Origin: an uncultured Collinsella sp.
GTDB taxonomy: Bacteria; Actinomycetota; Coriobacteriia; Coriobacteriales; Coriobacteriaceae
Assembly: GCA_900759565.1 (NCBI GenBank)
Contig: CAAEVV010000021.1
Coordinates: 1-55,024 of the forward strand
Length of the DNA: 55,024 nt
Direction of reading: 5' to 3'
Below the pieces are notes generated by a model. The model was given only the letters and a program-made list of their open reading frames with translations, ran no database searches and had not been told where the DNA came from. Positions 27,512-35,401 of this stretch are shown in pieces (the stretch's first letter is position 1; every line of letters starts with the position of its first letter). Position numbers and translations under genes: made by a program.

Positions 27512-28234
27512 ATGGGCTTCCTTGACGAGATTAAAAATAAGATGCACCTGGGCGGCCAGCAGGGTTACGACCAGGGTTATGGCCAGGACGACGACTACGG
27601 CTACGATGACGGCTATGACGATAGTTATCAGGGCAACGGCTACAGCGGTGCTTCGGGCGAGGGCTTCTACACCCAAGACGAGCCGAGCAACGGCCTGCTT
27701 GGTCAGACGCGCCGCGGTGAAGCTGAGTCGGTTGCCGTGTATACGCGCTCCGGTCAGCTGGTCGGCGATGACTCCCGCCATGCCACGACGTATAACCCGC
27801 CTTCGCGCTCGCAGGACAGTGTTGCGAGCGGTTATCGTCCTGGTGCCTACGACACGCCGTCGAGCTACGCCGAGAACACCCGCGCCCGTGCCGCCGCTGC
27901 GCCCGCGCCTGCACCGAGCGATGCCTCGGCCTATGCGAGCAATATCATCAACGCCACACCGCAGCTGCCGGCCTATGTCCTGCGCCCCGAGAGCTATGAC
28001 GACGTGGAGACCGTGGTGCGCCGCGTTCGCACCAAGCAGCCTGTCGCACTGATTTTTGTGGGCGTACGTACCGAAGTTGCCAAGCGCGTCTTGGACTTCT
28101 CTTATGGCTTTGCCTGTGGTCTGGGCGCCACGGTCAAGGAGGTGGGCGACCGCGTGTTCATGGTGCTGCCCGCCGGTTGCGAGGTCAAAGATTCCGATCT
28201 CAAGAAGCTTCGTGCCGACGGCTACCTTAAGTAA
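27512..28234 (+). CDS. sepF: Cell-division protein SepF
   Basis: 240 residues. SepF binds FtsZ and the membrane and serves as Z-ring anchor where FtsA is absent, as here. The N-terminal MGFLDEIKNKM is the membrane-binding amphipathic helix. A disordered linker of about 130 residues follows, first rich in Gly, Tyr, Asp and Gln (residues 13-50), then in Ala and Pro. The conserved SepF core occupies about 154-240 (YVLRPESYDDVETVV, FSYGFACGLGATVKEVGDRVF). Its TAA stop at 28232-28234 is in the same reading frame as the following yggT. Confidence 0.94.
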   Translation: MGFLDEIKNKMHLGGQQGYDQGYGQDDDYGYDDGYDDSYQGNGYSGASGEGFYTQDEPSNGLLGQTRRGEAESVAVYTRSGQLVGDDSRHATTYNPPSRSQDSVASGYRPGAYDTPSSYAENTRARAAAAPAPAPSDASAYASNIINATPQLPAYVLRPESYDDVETVVRRVRTKQPVALIFVGVRTEVAKRVLDFSYGFACGLGATVKEVGDRVFMVLPAGCEVKDSDLKKLRADGYLK

Positions 28235-28255
28235 AGACAAGACGAGGAGATTCCC

Positions 28256-28537
28256 ATCAACATCTACACTATCGTCCAGCTGGTCAACACGCTGTTCAAC
28301 TTCTATTCCACGCTCATTGTCGTCTACTGCTTTATGACGTGGATTCCCATGAAGCAGGGTGGTTTGCTTCAGGATATTGCCGCGGTGCTTGATAGCGTGT
28401 GCGGTCCGTGGCTTAACCTGTTCCGTCGTTTCATCCCGCCGATGGGCGGTATCGATTTTTCGCCGGTCGTTGCGATTATTGCGTTGCAGTTGGTGCAGAG
28501 GCTGGTTCTGCAGCTTCTTATAGGTATACTCGTGTAG
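28256..28537 (+). CDS. yggT: YggT family membrane protein with apparent ATC start
   Basis: 93 residues if it starts at ATC 28256. Two membrane helices flank a WIP motif and a conserved LFRRFIPPMGGIDFSPVV segment, the YggT family hallmark. Between the in-frame sepF stop (28232) and the first ATG (28334) there is no ATG, GTG or TTG, yet that stretch encodes the first membrane helix (INIYTIVQLVNTLFNFYST onward). GAGGAG at 28244-28249 lies six bases before ATC 28256; ATT 28250 is the other near-cognate option. Starting at ATG 28334 would give a 67-residue protein without its first helix. YggT proteins sit beside sepF in many Gram-positive bacteria; their role is unclear. Confidence 0.8.
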   Translation: MNIYTIVQLVNTLFNFYSTLIVVYCFMTWIPMKQGGLLQDIAAVLDSVCGPWLNLFRRFIPPMGGIDFSPVVAIIALQLVQRLVLQLLIGILV

Positions 28538-28598
28538 AACTGACTTAGTAACTTACGTCGGGCGTGTAGCGCCGAGGCGATGAAAAAGGAGACTTGTT

Positions 28599-29273
28599 AT
28601 GGCTATTACCCCTGCAGACATCCAGGCTCAGACTTTCTCTGAGGCCAAGCGTGGCTACGATCCTGCTGAGGTCGACGTCTTCTTGGAGACGCTGTCCTCC
28701 GAGGTTGACGCTATGCTCGCTAAGATCGTCGACCTTAAGGGCCGTCTGACTGCTACCGAGCAGCAGCTTGCCGATGCGCAGGCTCAGCTTGCCCAGGCTC
28801 AGGATGCCACCGCCCAGGCCGCTCCTGCCGCCCCCGTGGCTGCTCCCGCCCCTGACTTCTCCGCTCAGGAGCGCCAGATTTCCGCTGCCCTGATCGCTGC
28901 CCAGCAGACCGCTGAGACCATCGTCAACGATGCCAACGAGAACGCTGAGCGCATCCGCAACGAGGCTGACGCCAAGGCCCGCGAGGTTATCCGCCAGGCT
29001 CTGACCGAGAAGCAGGCCGAGCTCGAGGAGATCGATCGTCTCAAGGCTTCCCGTGAGGAGTTCAAGGCCGAGTACCTCAAGCTCATCCAGCACTTCATGG
29101 ATGATGCCCAGAACTCCTTCCCGGCCGACCTCATGGCCTCCACGCCGGTCGGTTCTGCCGCTTCTCCTGCGGTGACTGTTCCCGCCGAGCCGCTGCCCGT
29201 CGCTGACCCGGTTGTCCCCGTGGCCGATCCCTTTGCCCCGATCGACAACTTTGCTGCCGACGACCTGGACTAA
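28599..29273 (+). CDS. divIVA: DivIVA domain-containing protein
   Basis: 224 residues. The N-terminal DivIVA domain (about 1-60) reads MAITPADIQAQTF, then RGYDPAEVDVFLETLSSEVD, the membrane-binding turn and first coiled coil. A second coiled coil spans about 85-175. The tail is Pro/Ala/Val-rich and disordered. In Actinomycetota such proteins (Wag31-like) mark poles or septa and guide wall synthesis. AAGGAG precedes the ATG. It ends the sepF-yggT-divIVA group and is followed by a very strong terminator. Confidence 0.93.
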   Translation: MAITPADIQAQTFSEAKRGYDPAEVDVFLETLSSEVDAMLAKIVDLKGRLTATEQQLADAQAQLAQAQDATAQAAPAAPVAAPAPDFSAQERQISAALIAAQQTAETIVNDANENAERIRNEADAKAREVIRQALTEKQAELEEIDRLKASREEFKAEYLKLIQHFMDDAQNSFPADLMASTPVGSAASPAVTVPAEPLPVADPVVPVADPFAPIDNFAADDLD

Positions 29274-29301
29274 CATTCGGCCTACAATTTAGTGCCTAGA
29301 A

Positions 29302-29337
29302 AGGACCCGCAGCTTGCGGGTCCTTTTTTATGACTGT
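29302..29337 (+). terminator. Strong terminator after divIVA
   Basis: AGGACCCGCA pairs perfectly with TGCGGGTCCT around a tight GCT-type loop, followed by TTTTT. Confidence 0.95.
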
Positions 29338-29354
29338 GCCGGGGTGCGTAACAT

Positions 29355-29392
29355 AAAAAACCGAGCCCTGCACATGGTGGCGCAGAACTCGG
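29355..29392 (-). terminator. Terminator of nitroreductase gene
   Basis: Read on the - strand, CCGAG-CTGC pairs with GCAG-CTCGG with a small internal loop, and six T residues follow. It lies about 50 bases beyond the nitroreductase stop and faces the divIVA terminator. Confidence 0.85.
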
Positions 29393-29440
29393 CGAACGGG
29401 TGAGCGGTCAAGGGTAGGTTTTAAGGCATGTCCCAAAAAT

Positions 29441-29971
29441 CTACCTGAGGAGGAAGTCGGGGAGGGGAATGGTACGGGCCTCGCGATGCTCGGGATCGGC
29501 GATGTGGTCGGCAGGATAGCCACAGACGAGCATGTGATAGGGATAGACGCCCTCGGGCAGGTTGAACCGCTCCTGTGCCACCTCAGGCTTAAAATGGCAT
29601 ACCCAGCACGTTCCCAGACCCTGCTCGGTGGCCTCCATCATCATCTGATCGCACACGATGGACGTATCGATTTCACTGGAATTCATCTGGTCATACGGGC
29701 GCACCCAAGCATCATCGGTAACGCTGCAAATAAGGAAGACAAGCGGAGCCCCAAAGATAGACCCATCACGAGCAAACCGAGGCTGACAAGCAGCAGCCTT
29801 CTCCAGAAGCTCAGGCGTATCCAACACCATCACACGGGTTGGATGATTATTACAAGCAGAAGGAGCAATACGCCCAGCCTCAACAATGGCATCCACAACA
29901 GCTTGCTCTACAGCCCGATCTTCAAACTCACGACAAGAATACCGACCCCGAGCCAGATCCAAATAAGACAT
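29441..29971 (-). CDS. Nitroreductase family protein
   Basis: 176 residues. FMN-dependent oxidoreductase fold: the N-terminal RYSCREFEDRAVEQAVVDAIVEAGRIAPSACN is the classic flavin-binding start (R-x-S-x-R, A-P-S), and ATEQGLGTCWVCHF plus MLVCGYPAD near the C-terminus complete the pattern. Substrate unknown. ATG at 29971 is chosen for GGAGGG upstream. Oddity: the first 60 or so codons use G- and T-ending codons (GCT, GGG, CGG, TTG) far more than the rest of the gene, matching an A/C-rich + strand tract that continues upstream to about 30130. Confidence 0.9.
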   Translation of the reverse strand: MSYLDLARGRYSCREFEDRAVEQAVVDAIVEAGRIAPSACNNHPTRVMVLDTPELLEKAAACQPRFARDGSIFGAPLVFLICSVTDDAWVRPYDQMNSSEIDTSIVCDQMMMEATEQGLGTCWVCHFKPEVAQERFNLPEGVYPYHMLVCGYPADHIADPEHREARTIPLPDFLLR

Positions 29972-30138
29972 ACAAGCCCTCCAACAATTAAAAATCAAAC
30001 AAACCCAAAGTAACCCAAACAGTACCCAAAGCAGCAATCAGTCAAACGCTCATCGAGGGCCAAAGTGTCCGAACGGATACCAAAGGTCCCTTCAGCCAAG
30101 CCCCCATTGCACTATAACTATCAGCCAAAGTTCCCAAT

Positions 30139-30255
30139 GGGGGTACATAAGGGAGCGGGCCCGACCACTAATAACCTTTTGAACGACTCTGCTTGCAGCC
30201 GGAGTGAAAAAGGTTATTAGTGGCCGGGCCCGCGACCGGTGGGACATGTACCCCC
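30139..30255. repeat. Long nested palindrome between nitroreductase and DUF47 genes
   Basis: The outer arms GGGGGTACAT (30139-30148) and ATGTACCCCC (30246-30255) enclose a second pair of 26-bp arms with one mismatch (30155-30180 and 30208-30233, from GCGGGCCCG to AATAACCTTTT). The centre is about 27 bases. It begins three bases from the DUF47 stop and may end that transcript, but no T-tract follows. The interval 29972-30138 is A/C-rich and holds no gene I can recognise. Confidence 0.85.
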
Positions 30256-30257
30256 AA

Positions 30258-30881
30258 TTAACTGTTCTTCATGACAATCGAATCCACGACATCGGCCACA
30301 TTCTCGCAGCAGTCAGCGCAGTACTCCAGGAAGGCGTACACGTCACGCCAGGCGATGACCTCGAGCGGGTCCTTGCCGTTAACGTGCAGGTTGCGCATGG
30401 CGTTGATGTAGAGCTCATCGGCCTCGGACTCGATGGTGTTGATCTGGATGACCAGCTCGCGCAGGGTCTTGGACTTGCGGTAGTTGGGCAGCTCGACCAT
30501 CAGGTCCTTCATGGCGCGGCAGGCGTCGGTCACCTTGTGGGCGATGACGATGGCATCGGGGTGGATGCTCTGGATGTTGGTGAAGTAGACGCGCTGCACG
30601 ACGCCCTCGATACGATCGAGCACGGTGTCGAGCGAGCAGCTCATCAGGTCTAGATCCTCGCGCTCAAGCGGGGTGATAAAGGCGGTGAGCAAGGCGTCTT
30701 CGAGCTCGTGGTGCTTCTTGTCTGCCGCATGCTCAATCGCATGCATCTTATTGAGCATGTCGTGGATCTGCGCGGGGTCAAAGTTCTCAAAAATCTTGGT
30801 GAGCAGCTCTGCGGCCTGGACGGCGAGGTCGGCGCAGGCGACGTAGTTGTCAAAGTAGAACGAATCGGGTTTCTTTGCCAT
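30258..30881 (-). CDS. DUF47 (PhoU-like) phosphate transport accessory protein
   Basis: 207 residues, all-helical, of the DUF47/YkaA family distantly related to PhoU. FYFDNYVACADLAVQAAELL, the metal-binding-like HAIEHAADKKHHELEDALL and DIEEF-type successor LDRIEGVVQRVYF fit the family. Such proteins are almost always encoded beside a PiT permease and are thought to regulate it. Here pit lies immediately upstream on the same strand, 66 bases away. Confidence 0.93.
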   Translation of the reverse strand: MAKKPDSFYFDNYVACADLAVQAAELLTKIFENFDPAQIHDMLNKMHAIEHAADKKHHELEDALLTAFITPLEREDLDLMSCSLDTVLDRIEGVVQRVYFTNIQSIHPDAIVIAHKVTDACRAMKDLMVELPNYRKSKTLRELVIQINTIESEADELYINAMRNLHVNGKDPLEVIAWRDVYAFLEYCADCCENVADVVDSIVMKNS

Positions 30882-30947
30882 GAGCGGTCCTTTCGAGGTG
30901 AAGATGGGCGGGCGAGGTAATGCAGTCCGGATGGACGTTCGGTTTGA

Positions 30948-31997
30948 CTAGAGGAACATCATGAACAGCTTGGCCATGACAAAGCTGATGAGTCCGCAGG
31001 CAGGGAAGGTGAAGAACCAGGTGAACATCATGTCCTTGACGACGCCGAAGTTGATGGCCGAGAGGCGCTTGACGGCACCGACGCCCATAATGGCGCAGGT
31101 CTTGATGTGCGTGGAGGACACGGGGATGCCGGTAAGGGTGGCAAGCAGCAGGTTCGCGGCGCCTGCGAGGTCGGCAGAGAAGCCCTGATACTTCTCGAGC
31201 TTAACCATGCTCTGGCCGACGGACTTGATGATGCGCTCGCCGCCCACGCTGGTGCCGATGCCCATGGTTGCCGAGCACAGCAGCATAATCCAGATGGGGA
31301 TGCCGGCATCGCCGACGCTCGTCTGGCCGCTGGCGAAGGCCACGCCTAAAAAGAGCACGCCGATGAACTTCTGTCCATCCTGCGCGCCGTGCATAAAGCT
31401 CATGGCCGCGGCACTCGCGATCTGAGCGTATTTAAAGAAGACGTTGGCACGTCGCCTGTTGGCGGCGGCAAACAGAATCGAGACGAGTTTGCACAGGATC
31501 CAGCCCATGACAAAGCCCAGGCCGATGGAGAGCGCCAGGCCGTAGATGACCTTCATCCACTCGTGGACGTTGACGCTGCTCGCGCCGCCGAGGGCGATAG
31601 CGGCACCGGTCAGGCCGGCGATAAGGCTGTGGCTTTGCGAGGTGGGGATGCCAAAACGCGACGCTGTGGCGCCGTAGACGACGATGGAGAACAGCGCCGC
31701 GCAGAGGCACGCGAGCGCCATGGTGCTGTTTCCGCCAAAGTCGACGATATGTGAGATGGTGTTGGCGACGCTCGCGTTAAAGTGCGTCATGATGAGCACG
31801 CCGAGGAAGTTGAATGCGGCGCTCATGAGAATGGCGGCGCGGGCGGGCATGCAACGCGTAGTGACGCAGGTCGCGATGGCGTTGGGCGCGTCGGTCCATC
31901 CATTGACGAAGATGGCGCCCAACGCGAGGATCACGGTGACGGCAAGGACTGGGTTCGACACAATTTGGCCGAGGAAGGTTGAGAACGTTACGTCCAT
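30948..31997 (-). CDS. pit: PiT family inorganic phosphate transporter
   Basis: 349 residues, about ten membrane helices. Low-affinity phosphate:cation symporter. The two PD001131-type signature copies are visible: GWTDAPNAIATCVTTR in the N-terminal half and SFMHGAQDGQKFIGV in the C-terminal half, plus FGIPTSQSHSLIAGLTGAAIA and IPVSSTHIKTCAIMGVG. The start at 31997 has GAGAAAG upstream. Forms an operon with the DUF47 gene. It lies 4.4 kb from the high-affinity pst operon. Confidence 0.95.
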   Translation of the reverse strand: MDVTFSTFLGQIVSNPVLAVTVILALGAIFVNGWTDAPNAIATCVTTRCMPARAAILMSAAFNFLGVLIMTHFNASVANTISHIVDFGGNSTMALACLCAALFSIVVYGATASRFGIPTSQSHSLIAGLTGAAIALGGASSVNVHEWMKVIYGLALSIGLGFVMGWILCKLVSILFAAANRRRANVFFKYAQIASAAAMSFMHGAQDGQKFIGVLFLGVAFASGQTSVGDAGIPIWIMLLCSATMGIGTSVGGERIIKSVGQSMVKLEKYQGFSADLAGAANLLLATLTGIPVSSTHIKTCAIMGVGAVKRLSAINFGVVKDMMFTWFFTFPACGLISFVMAKLFMMFL

Positions 31998-32210
31998 ATA
32001 TGGGCTTTCTCGAAGTTTGCAGACACGTTACAAAAACATGATAAATCGTATCACCTCCTGCGGGTCTCTTTACCGAGTTCTGATGGGAGAAGTGAACTTT
32101 TTGGCACTAAAATTGAATATTAGCCCTGTTGACCGCGGGTGTTCTTTTTGCTAACACGCCATGCGGACACGTGCGATTACTACGACACTCCAAAACCACA
32201 GTCTGTTCGC

Positions 32211-32240
32211 TTTACAACATGCAAACATGCGTTCGATAAT
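32211..32240 (+). promoter_or_regulatory. Promoter predicting a leaderless transcript
   Basis: TTTACA at 32211-32216, an 18-base spacer, then GATAAT at 32235-32240. The expected transcription start is about 32247-32248, which is the A of the ATG of the next gene. The only Shine-Dalgarno-like site there (AGGAG) is two bases from the ATG, too close to work well. Confidence 0.55.
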
Positions 32241-32247
32241 AGGAGAC

Positions 32248-32586
32248 ATGGAATATCGACAGACAGATGGCAAAACTCGGCGCGTGCACAAGCAGTATGT
32301 GGACGTCGTGGCTCGCATCCTCGCGGGCGGACAAGTCGTGCCGGTCACCGTCTGCTGGGTCGACGGACGTTGTTTTACAATCGATGAAATTATCTCGACC
32401 ACCGGGTTTGGCCTGACGGTCCACGGCATCCGTACGGCGACCTATAAGGTGCGTTTTGGCGGGCACGCGACCGAGTTGTATCTGGAGGACCAGACGCGCG
32501 AGCGGGCGGACGGCTCGCAGGCACACGTGATGCGTTGGTGGGTCTGGGCCTTTGATCGCACGCTCGAAGGCGAGCGCCGTAGGTAA
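32248..32586 (+). CDS. Small hypothetical protein
   Basis: 112 residues from ATG 32248. Not recognised with confidence. It alternates short hydrophobic strands (VTVCWVDGRCFTIDEII, ATYKVRFGGHATELYLED, MRWWVWAFDRTL), suggesting a small beta-barrel-like fold; the order W-x-D-G-x-x-F, Y-x-V-x-x-x-G, E-L-Y, W-x-V-x-x-F-D recalls DUF6504-type proteins, as a guess only. No signal peptide. Upstream in-frame ATGs at 32161 and 32227 would place the start before the promoter and are less likely. The gene is divergent from pit. Confidence 0.6.
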   Translation: MEYRQTDGKTRRVHKQYVDVVARILAGGQVVPVTVCWVDGRCFTIDEIISTTGFGLTVHGIRTATYKVRFGGHATELYLEDQTRERADGSQAHVMRWWVWAFDRTLEGERRR

Positions 32587-32632
32587 GGACGTACGGCATT
32601 CGGGTACAATGACAGGAATCTTGTCATCTGCT

Positions 32633-32657
32633 GCGCCGTCTTTCACGGCGCTTTGTG
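32633..32657 (+). terminator. Short terminator-like hairpin
   Basis: GCGCCG and CGGCGC pair around TCTTTCA, followed by TTTGTG. The stem is only six pairs and the tract is broken; it may end the small gene before it. Confidence 0.4.
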
Positions 32658-32669
32658 AAAGGACGAAGT

Positions 32670-33365
32670 ATGAACGATATCCAGGGCTATCAGAACGGCC
32701 CCGTCGAGAGCGGCGCAAGCCGTGCCAAGGAGATGTCGCCGCGTGCGTACAATCTTGCCATGTCTGCCCTCATCTTCTTGGGCTTTTGTGCCATGGGCGC
32801 CGGCGCCTACTTTACGAGCACCATGTCGTTTGCGCGCATGATGATGAGCGGCGCCGCCTTGCCGCTGGTCTTTGGCTCGTTTATTTTGACCATCATCGGC
32901 ATGGTCATGATGTCGGCCGCCGCCAGCAAGCAGTCCGTGGGCCTGTCCCTTGTGGGCTACGTAATCTTTGCGAGTACCTTTGGCCTGACCGCGTCGTTTG
33001 GCCTTGCCAACTACGACCTGCCCACCATTAACACTGCCTTTATCGCCACGGCCGCCATCACCTTTGTCTTTGGCGCCTTGGGCGTGACGTTCCCCAAGTT
33101 TTTCCAGCGCGTATATGGCATCGGTTTTGGCATTCTGCTTGCCACTATTCTGGTTGAGATCGTGCTGATGTTCATGGGCGTCTCGCAGACCATCACCGAT
33201 CTGATCGTGATCGTGGTGTTCGCCGGCTTTATTGGCTACGACACCTATGTTGCCACGACGGTGCCGCCTACGCTGCCCAACGCCGTGCTCATGGCGTCCA
33301 ATCTGTTCGTGGACATTATCAACGTGTTCCTGCGCATCCTGAACATCCTTGGCCGTCGCGACTAG
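32670..33365 (+). CDS. Bax inhibitor-1/YccA family membrane protein
   Basis: 231 residues, seven membrane helices after a 35-residue head. The BI-1 fold is indicated by FGLTASFGLANYD, ALGVTFPKFFQRVYG, the FAGFIGYDTYVA motif with its conserved aspartate, and the C-terminal LFVDIINVFLRILNILGRRD. In other bacteria BI-1 homologues are pH-sensitive calcium leak channels; the role here is inferred from homology only. AAAGGA precedes ATG 32670. A terminator follows at 33410. Confidence 0.92.
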   Translation: MNDIQGYQNGPVESGASRAKEMSPRAYNLAMSALIFLGFCAMGAGAYFTSTMSFARMMMSGAALPLVFGSFILTIIGMVMMSAAASKQSVGLSLVGYVIFASTFGLTASFGLANYDLPTINTAFIATAAITFVFGALGVTFPKFFQRVYGIGFGILLATILVEIVLMFMGVSQTITDLIVIVVFAGFIGYDTYVATTVPPTLPNAVLMASNLFVDIINVFLRILNILGRRD

Positions 33366-33409
33366 TGGCGAATTGCGGCGGTGCTTGCCGTGCGTGTAAA
33401 TCGATGCGA

Positions 33410-33437
33410 AAGGCGGTCCTTCGGGGCCGTCTTTTTT
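33410..33437 (+). terminator. Terminator after BI-1 gene
   Basis: AAGGCGGTCC and GGGCCGTCTT pair around TTCG with one bulge, followed by TTTTTT. Confidence 0.85.
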
Positions 33438-33503
33438 GTACGCGGCGGGGTATCATGGATGGGAAAAGCCGATAGCGGCAGAGACCGAGAAAGGTGACCA
33501 CTT

Positions 33504-34610
33504 ATGGCAGACGTCGACAACAGGAACCGTAACCGCAGGTCCAACCGAGCGGGTCGGCCCAATCCCAAGCGCGAGGCCCGTGCCAAGGCCGCCGAGCGTC
33601 ACGTGGCAACTGTGTCCGAAGCGTGCGCCAAGGATATCGAGCGTTCGCTTGCCGGCGTGTGCGAGTTCGATGGTATGCCTGCCGGTTTTGTCGCGGCGAT
33701 GAAGGCCAAGGCCCAAGCGGCCGACGCTGTCGAGGAACAGGTTGCCGAGGACGTCGAGGGCGCGGAGGCTGCCGAGACCGAGGCAGCGCCTGAGCCCGTC
33801 GAGGAAATCGCTGAAGCTGAGTCCGCGCCTGCCGCCGAGAAGCCCGCTCCGCTCCTGCCCGAGGTCACCGTGCTCGACGCCTCTGCCACGCAGGCCATTC
33901 TGGATAACGGCCGAGGCTACGCGCAGTTTTGCGACATGGCCGTGCTCGCCTTTGCCTCGTTCACCAACCCGGGCGGTGGCTACATCCAGGGCTATCTGGG
34001 TCAGGAGGCCACGCTCTGTGCCGATTCGTATCTGTACAACGTCCTTGATAAGCAGCGCAAATGGTACGGCGAAAACCGCCGTCGCAACATCAACTGCGAG
34101 CTTTACCGCAACCGTGCGCTGGTGGTGCCTGCGGTGCGCTTTGACCGCAACCACGTGCATGCGTATGCTGACGTGATCGTGGCCGCCGCGCCCAACGCCA
34201 AGCGCGCTCGCCAGGAGTATCGCGTGGGTGACGATGCCCTGCTGGACGCTCTGCGCGATCGCATCCGCTTTGTGCTTGCCGTCTGCGACGAGCTGGGTCG
34301 CGAGAAGCTCGTATTGGGCGCTTGGGGCTGCGACAACAATGGCTTTGACGCCGAGGCCGTGGCCGAGCTCTTCCGCAAGGAGCTCGCGTCGGGCGACTTT
34401 AAGGTCAAGCAGGTCTTCTTTGCCGTACCCTCTACACGCTGGGACGAGGATTTTGCCAAGTTCGAGCACGTGCTGGCAAACTTCCCCGAGCGCAACGAGG
34501 AGTCCTATGCCCAGGTTGCCGCTCGCGCTGCGGCTGCTCGCGCCGCCGAGCAGGCCCAAGCTGCCGCCGAGGACGATGAGGACGATGACGATTGGCGCAA
34601 GTACCTGTAA
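33504..34610 (+). CDS. PARG-like macrodomain protein (TIGR02452 type) with altered catalytic motif
   Basis: 368 residues. The first 130 are low-complexity: basic (NRNRRSNRAGRPNPKREAR), then Ala/Glu-rich and acidic. Residues 140-330 match the microbial poly(ADP-ribose) glycohydrolase-like domain: LAFASFTNPGGGYIQGYLGQ, VIVAAAPNAK and LVLGAWGCDNNGFD. Bacterial PARGs carry GGG followed after 6-8 residues by QEE; here GGG is at 157-159 and the triplet is Gln167-Glu168-Ala169. The second glutamate, catalytic in characterised enzymes, is thus alanine, so activity may be lost or changed while ADP-ribose binding could remain. The C-terminus is acidic (EDDEDDDD). A terminator follows. Confidence 0.85.
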   Translation: MADVDNRNRNRRSNRAGRPNPKREARAKAAERHVATVSEACAKDIERSLAGVCEFDGMPAGFVAAMKAKAQAADAVEEQVAEDVEGAEAAETEAAPEPVEEIAEAESAPAAEKPAPLLPEVTVLDASATQAILDNGRGYAQFCDMAVLAFASFTNPGGGYIQGYLGQEATLCADSYLYNVLDKQRKWYGENRRRNINCELYRNRALVVPAVRFDRNHVHAYADVIVAAAPNAKRARQEYRVGDDALLDALRDRIRFVLAVCDELGREKLVLGAWGCDNNGFDAEAVAELFRKELASGDFKVKQVFFAVPSTRWDEDFAKFEHVLANFPERNEESYAQVAARAAAARAAEQAQAAAEDDEDDDDWRKYL

Positions 34611-34631
34611 TCGGTACGTGCCGACAGATAG

Positions 34632-34670
34632 GTCGAGCCGGCGGGAGGGCTGCTCCCGTCGGCTTTTTAC
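34632..34670 (+). terminator. Terminator after PARG-like gene
   Basis: GCCGGCGGGAG pairs with CTCCCGTCGGC around GGCTG, followed by TTTTTAC. Confidence 0.9.
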
Positions 34671-34687
34671 TAAAGGAAGGGCTTACG

Positions 34688-35347
34688 ATGAAAAACGTTC
34701 TGTGCTTTGGCGACAGCAATACCTATGGCTACGATCCGGCAGGTATGCGCGACGGCACCGCGGTGCGCTATGCGCACGATGTGCGCTGGTGTGGCGTGGC
34801 CCAGCGCGACCTGGGCGAGGGCTGGCACGTGATTGAGGAGGGCCTAAACGGCCGCACGACGGTGCGCGACGATATGTGCCATCTGGACACTAACCTCAAC
34901 GGCATTCGCGCGCTTCCGATGCTGCTCGAGGCTCATAAGCCGCTGGATGCGATCGTGATTATGCTGGGCACCAACGACTGTAAGACGATCTTTAACGTGA
35001 CAGCTTCCGATATCGCCCGTGGCGCCATGGCGCTGATTCGCGCTGTCCGCGCGTTTCCATGGACCGACGCTGCGCCTTGTCCGCGCATTCTGCTGATGGC
35101 GCCTATCAAGATTAAACCGCAGATCGCCGATGTGTACATGACCGACTTTGACGAGCATTCCGTCGAGGCCTCGGAGCATTTTGGCGAGTACTATGCGCAC
35201 GTGGCCGAGCAGTTTGGCTGCGACTTTTTGAATGCCGCCGATTTTGCCGAGCCGGGCGATATCGACTATCTGCATATGATGCCCGAAAGCCACGAGAGCT
35301 TGGGCCACGCCGTGGCAGCCAAGCTCCAAGAGATGCTCGGAGCGTAG
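34688..35347 (+). CDS. SGNH/GDSL-type hydrolase
   Basis: 219 residues. Serine esterase/lipase fold of the SGNH superfamily. Block I is G8-D9-S10 with Ser10 the likely nucleophile; block II Gly is in LNGRTT; block III is G94-T-N-D97; block V is the D193-Y-L-H196 pair near the C-terminus. The GEGWHVIEEGLNGRT context is that of arylesterase-like cytoplasmic members. No signal peptide. Substrate unknown. AAGGAAGGG precedes the ATG. Confidence 0.9.
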   Translation: MKNVLCFGDSNTYGYDPAGMRDGTAVRYAHDVRWCGVAQRDLGEGWHVIEEGLNGRTTVRDDMCHLDTNLNGIRALPMLLEAHKPLDAIVIMLGTNDCKTIFNVTASDIARGAMALIRAVRAFPWTDAAPCPRILLMAPIKIKPQIADVYMTDFDEHSVEASEHFGEYYAHVAEQFGCDFLNAADFAEPGDIDYLHMMPESHESLGHAVAAKLQEMLGA

Positions 35348-35401
35348 CGCGACCCAAAGCAGTACAAAAGTTCCCCTTGCGGCGGCTTGTTTCGTTGGTT
35401 T

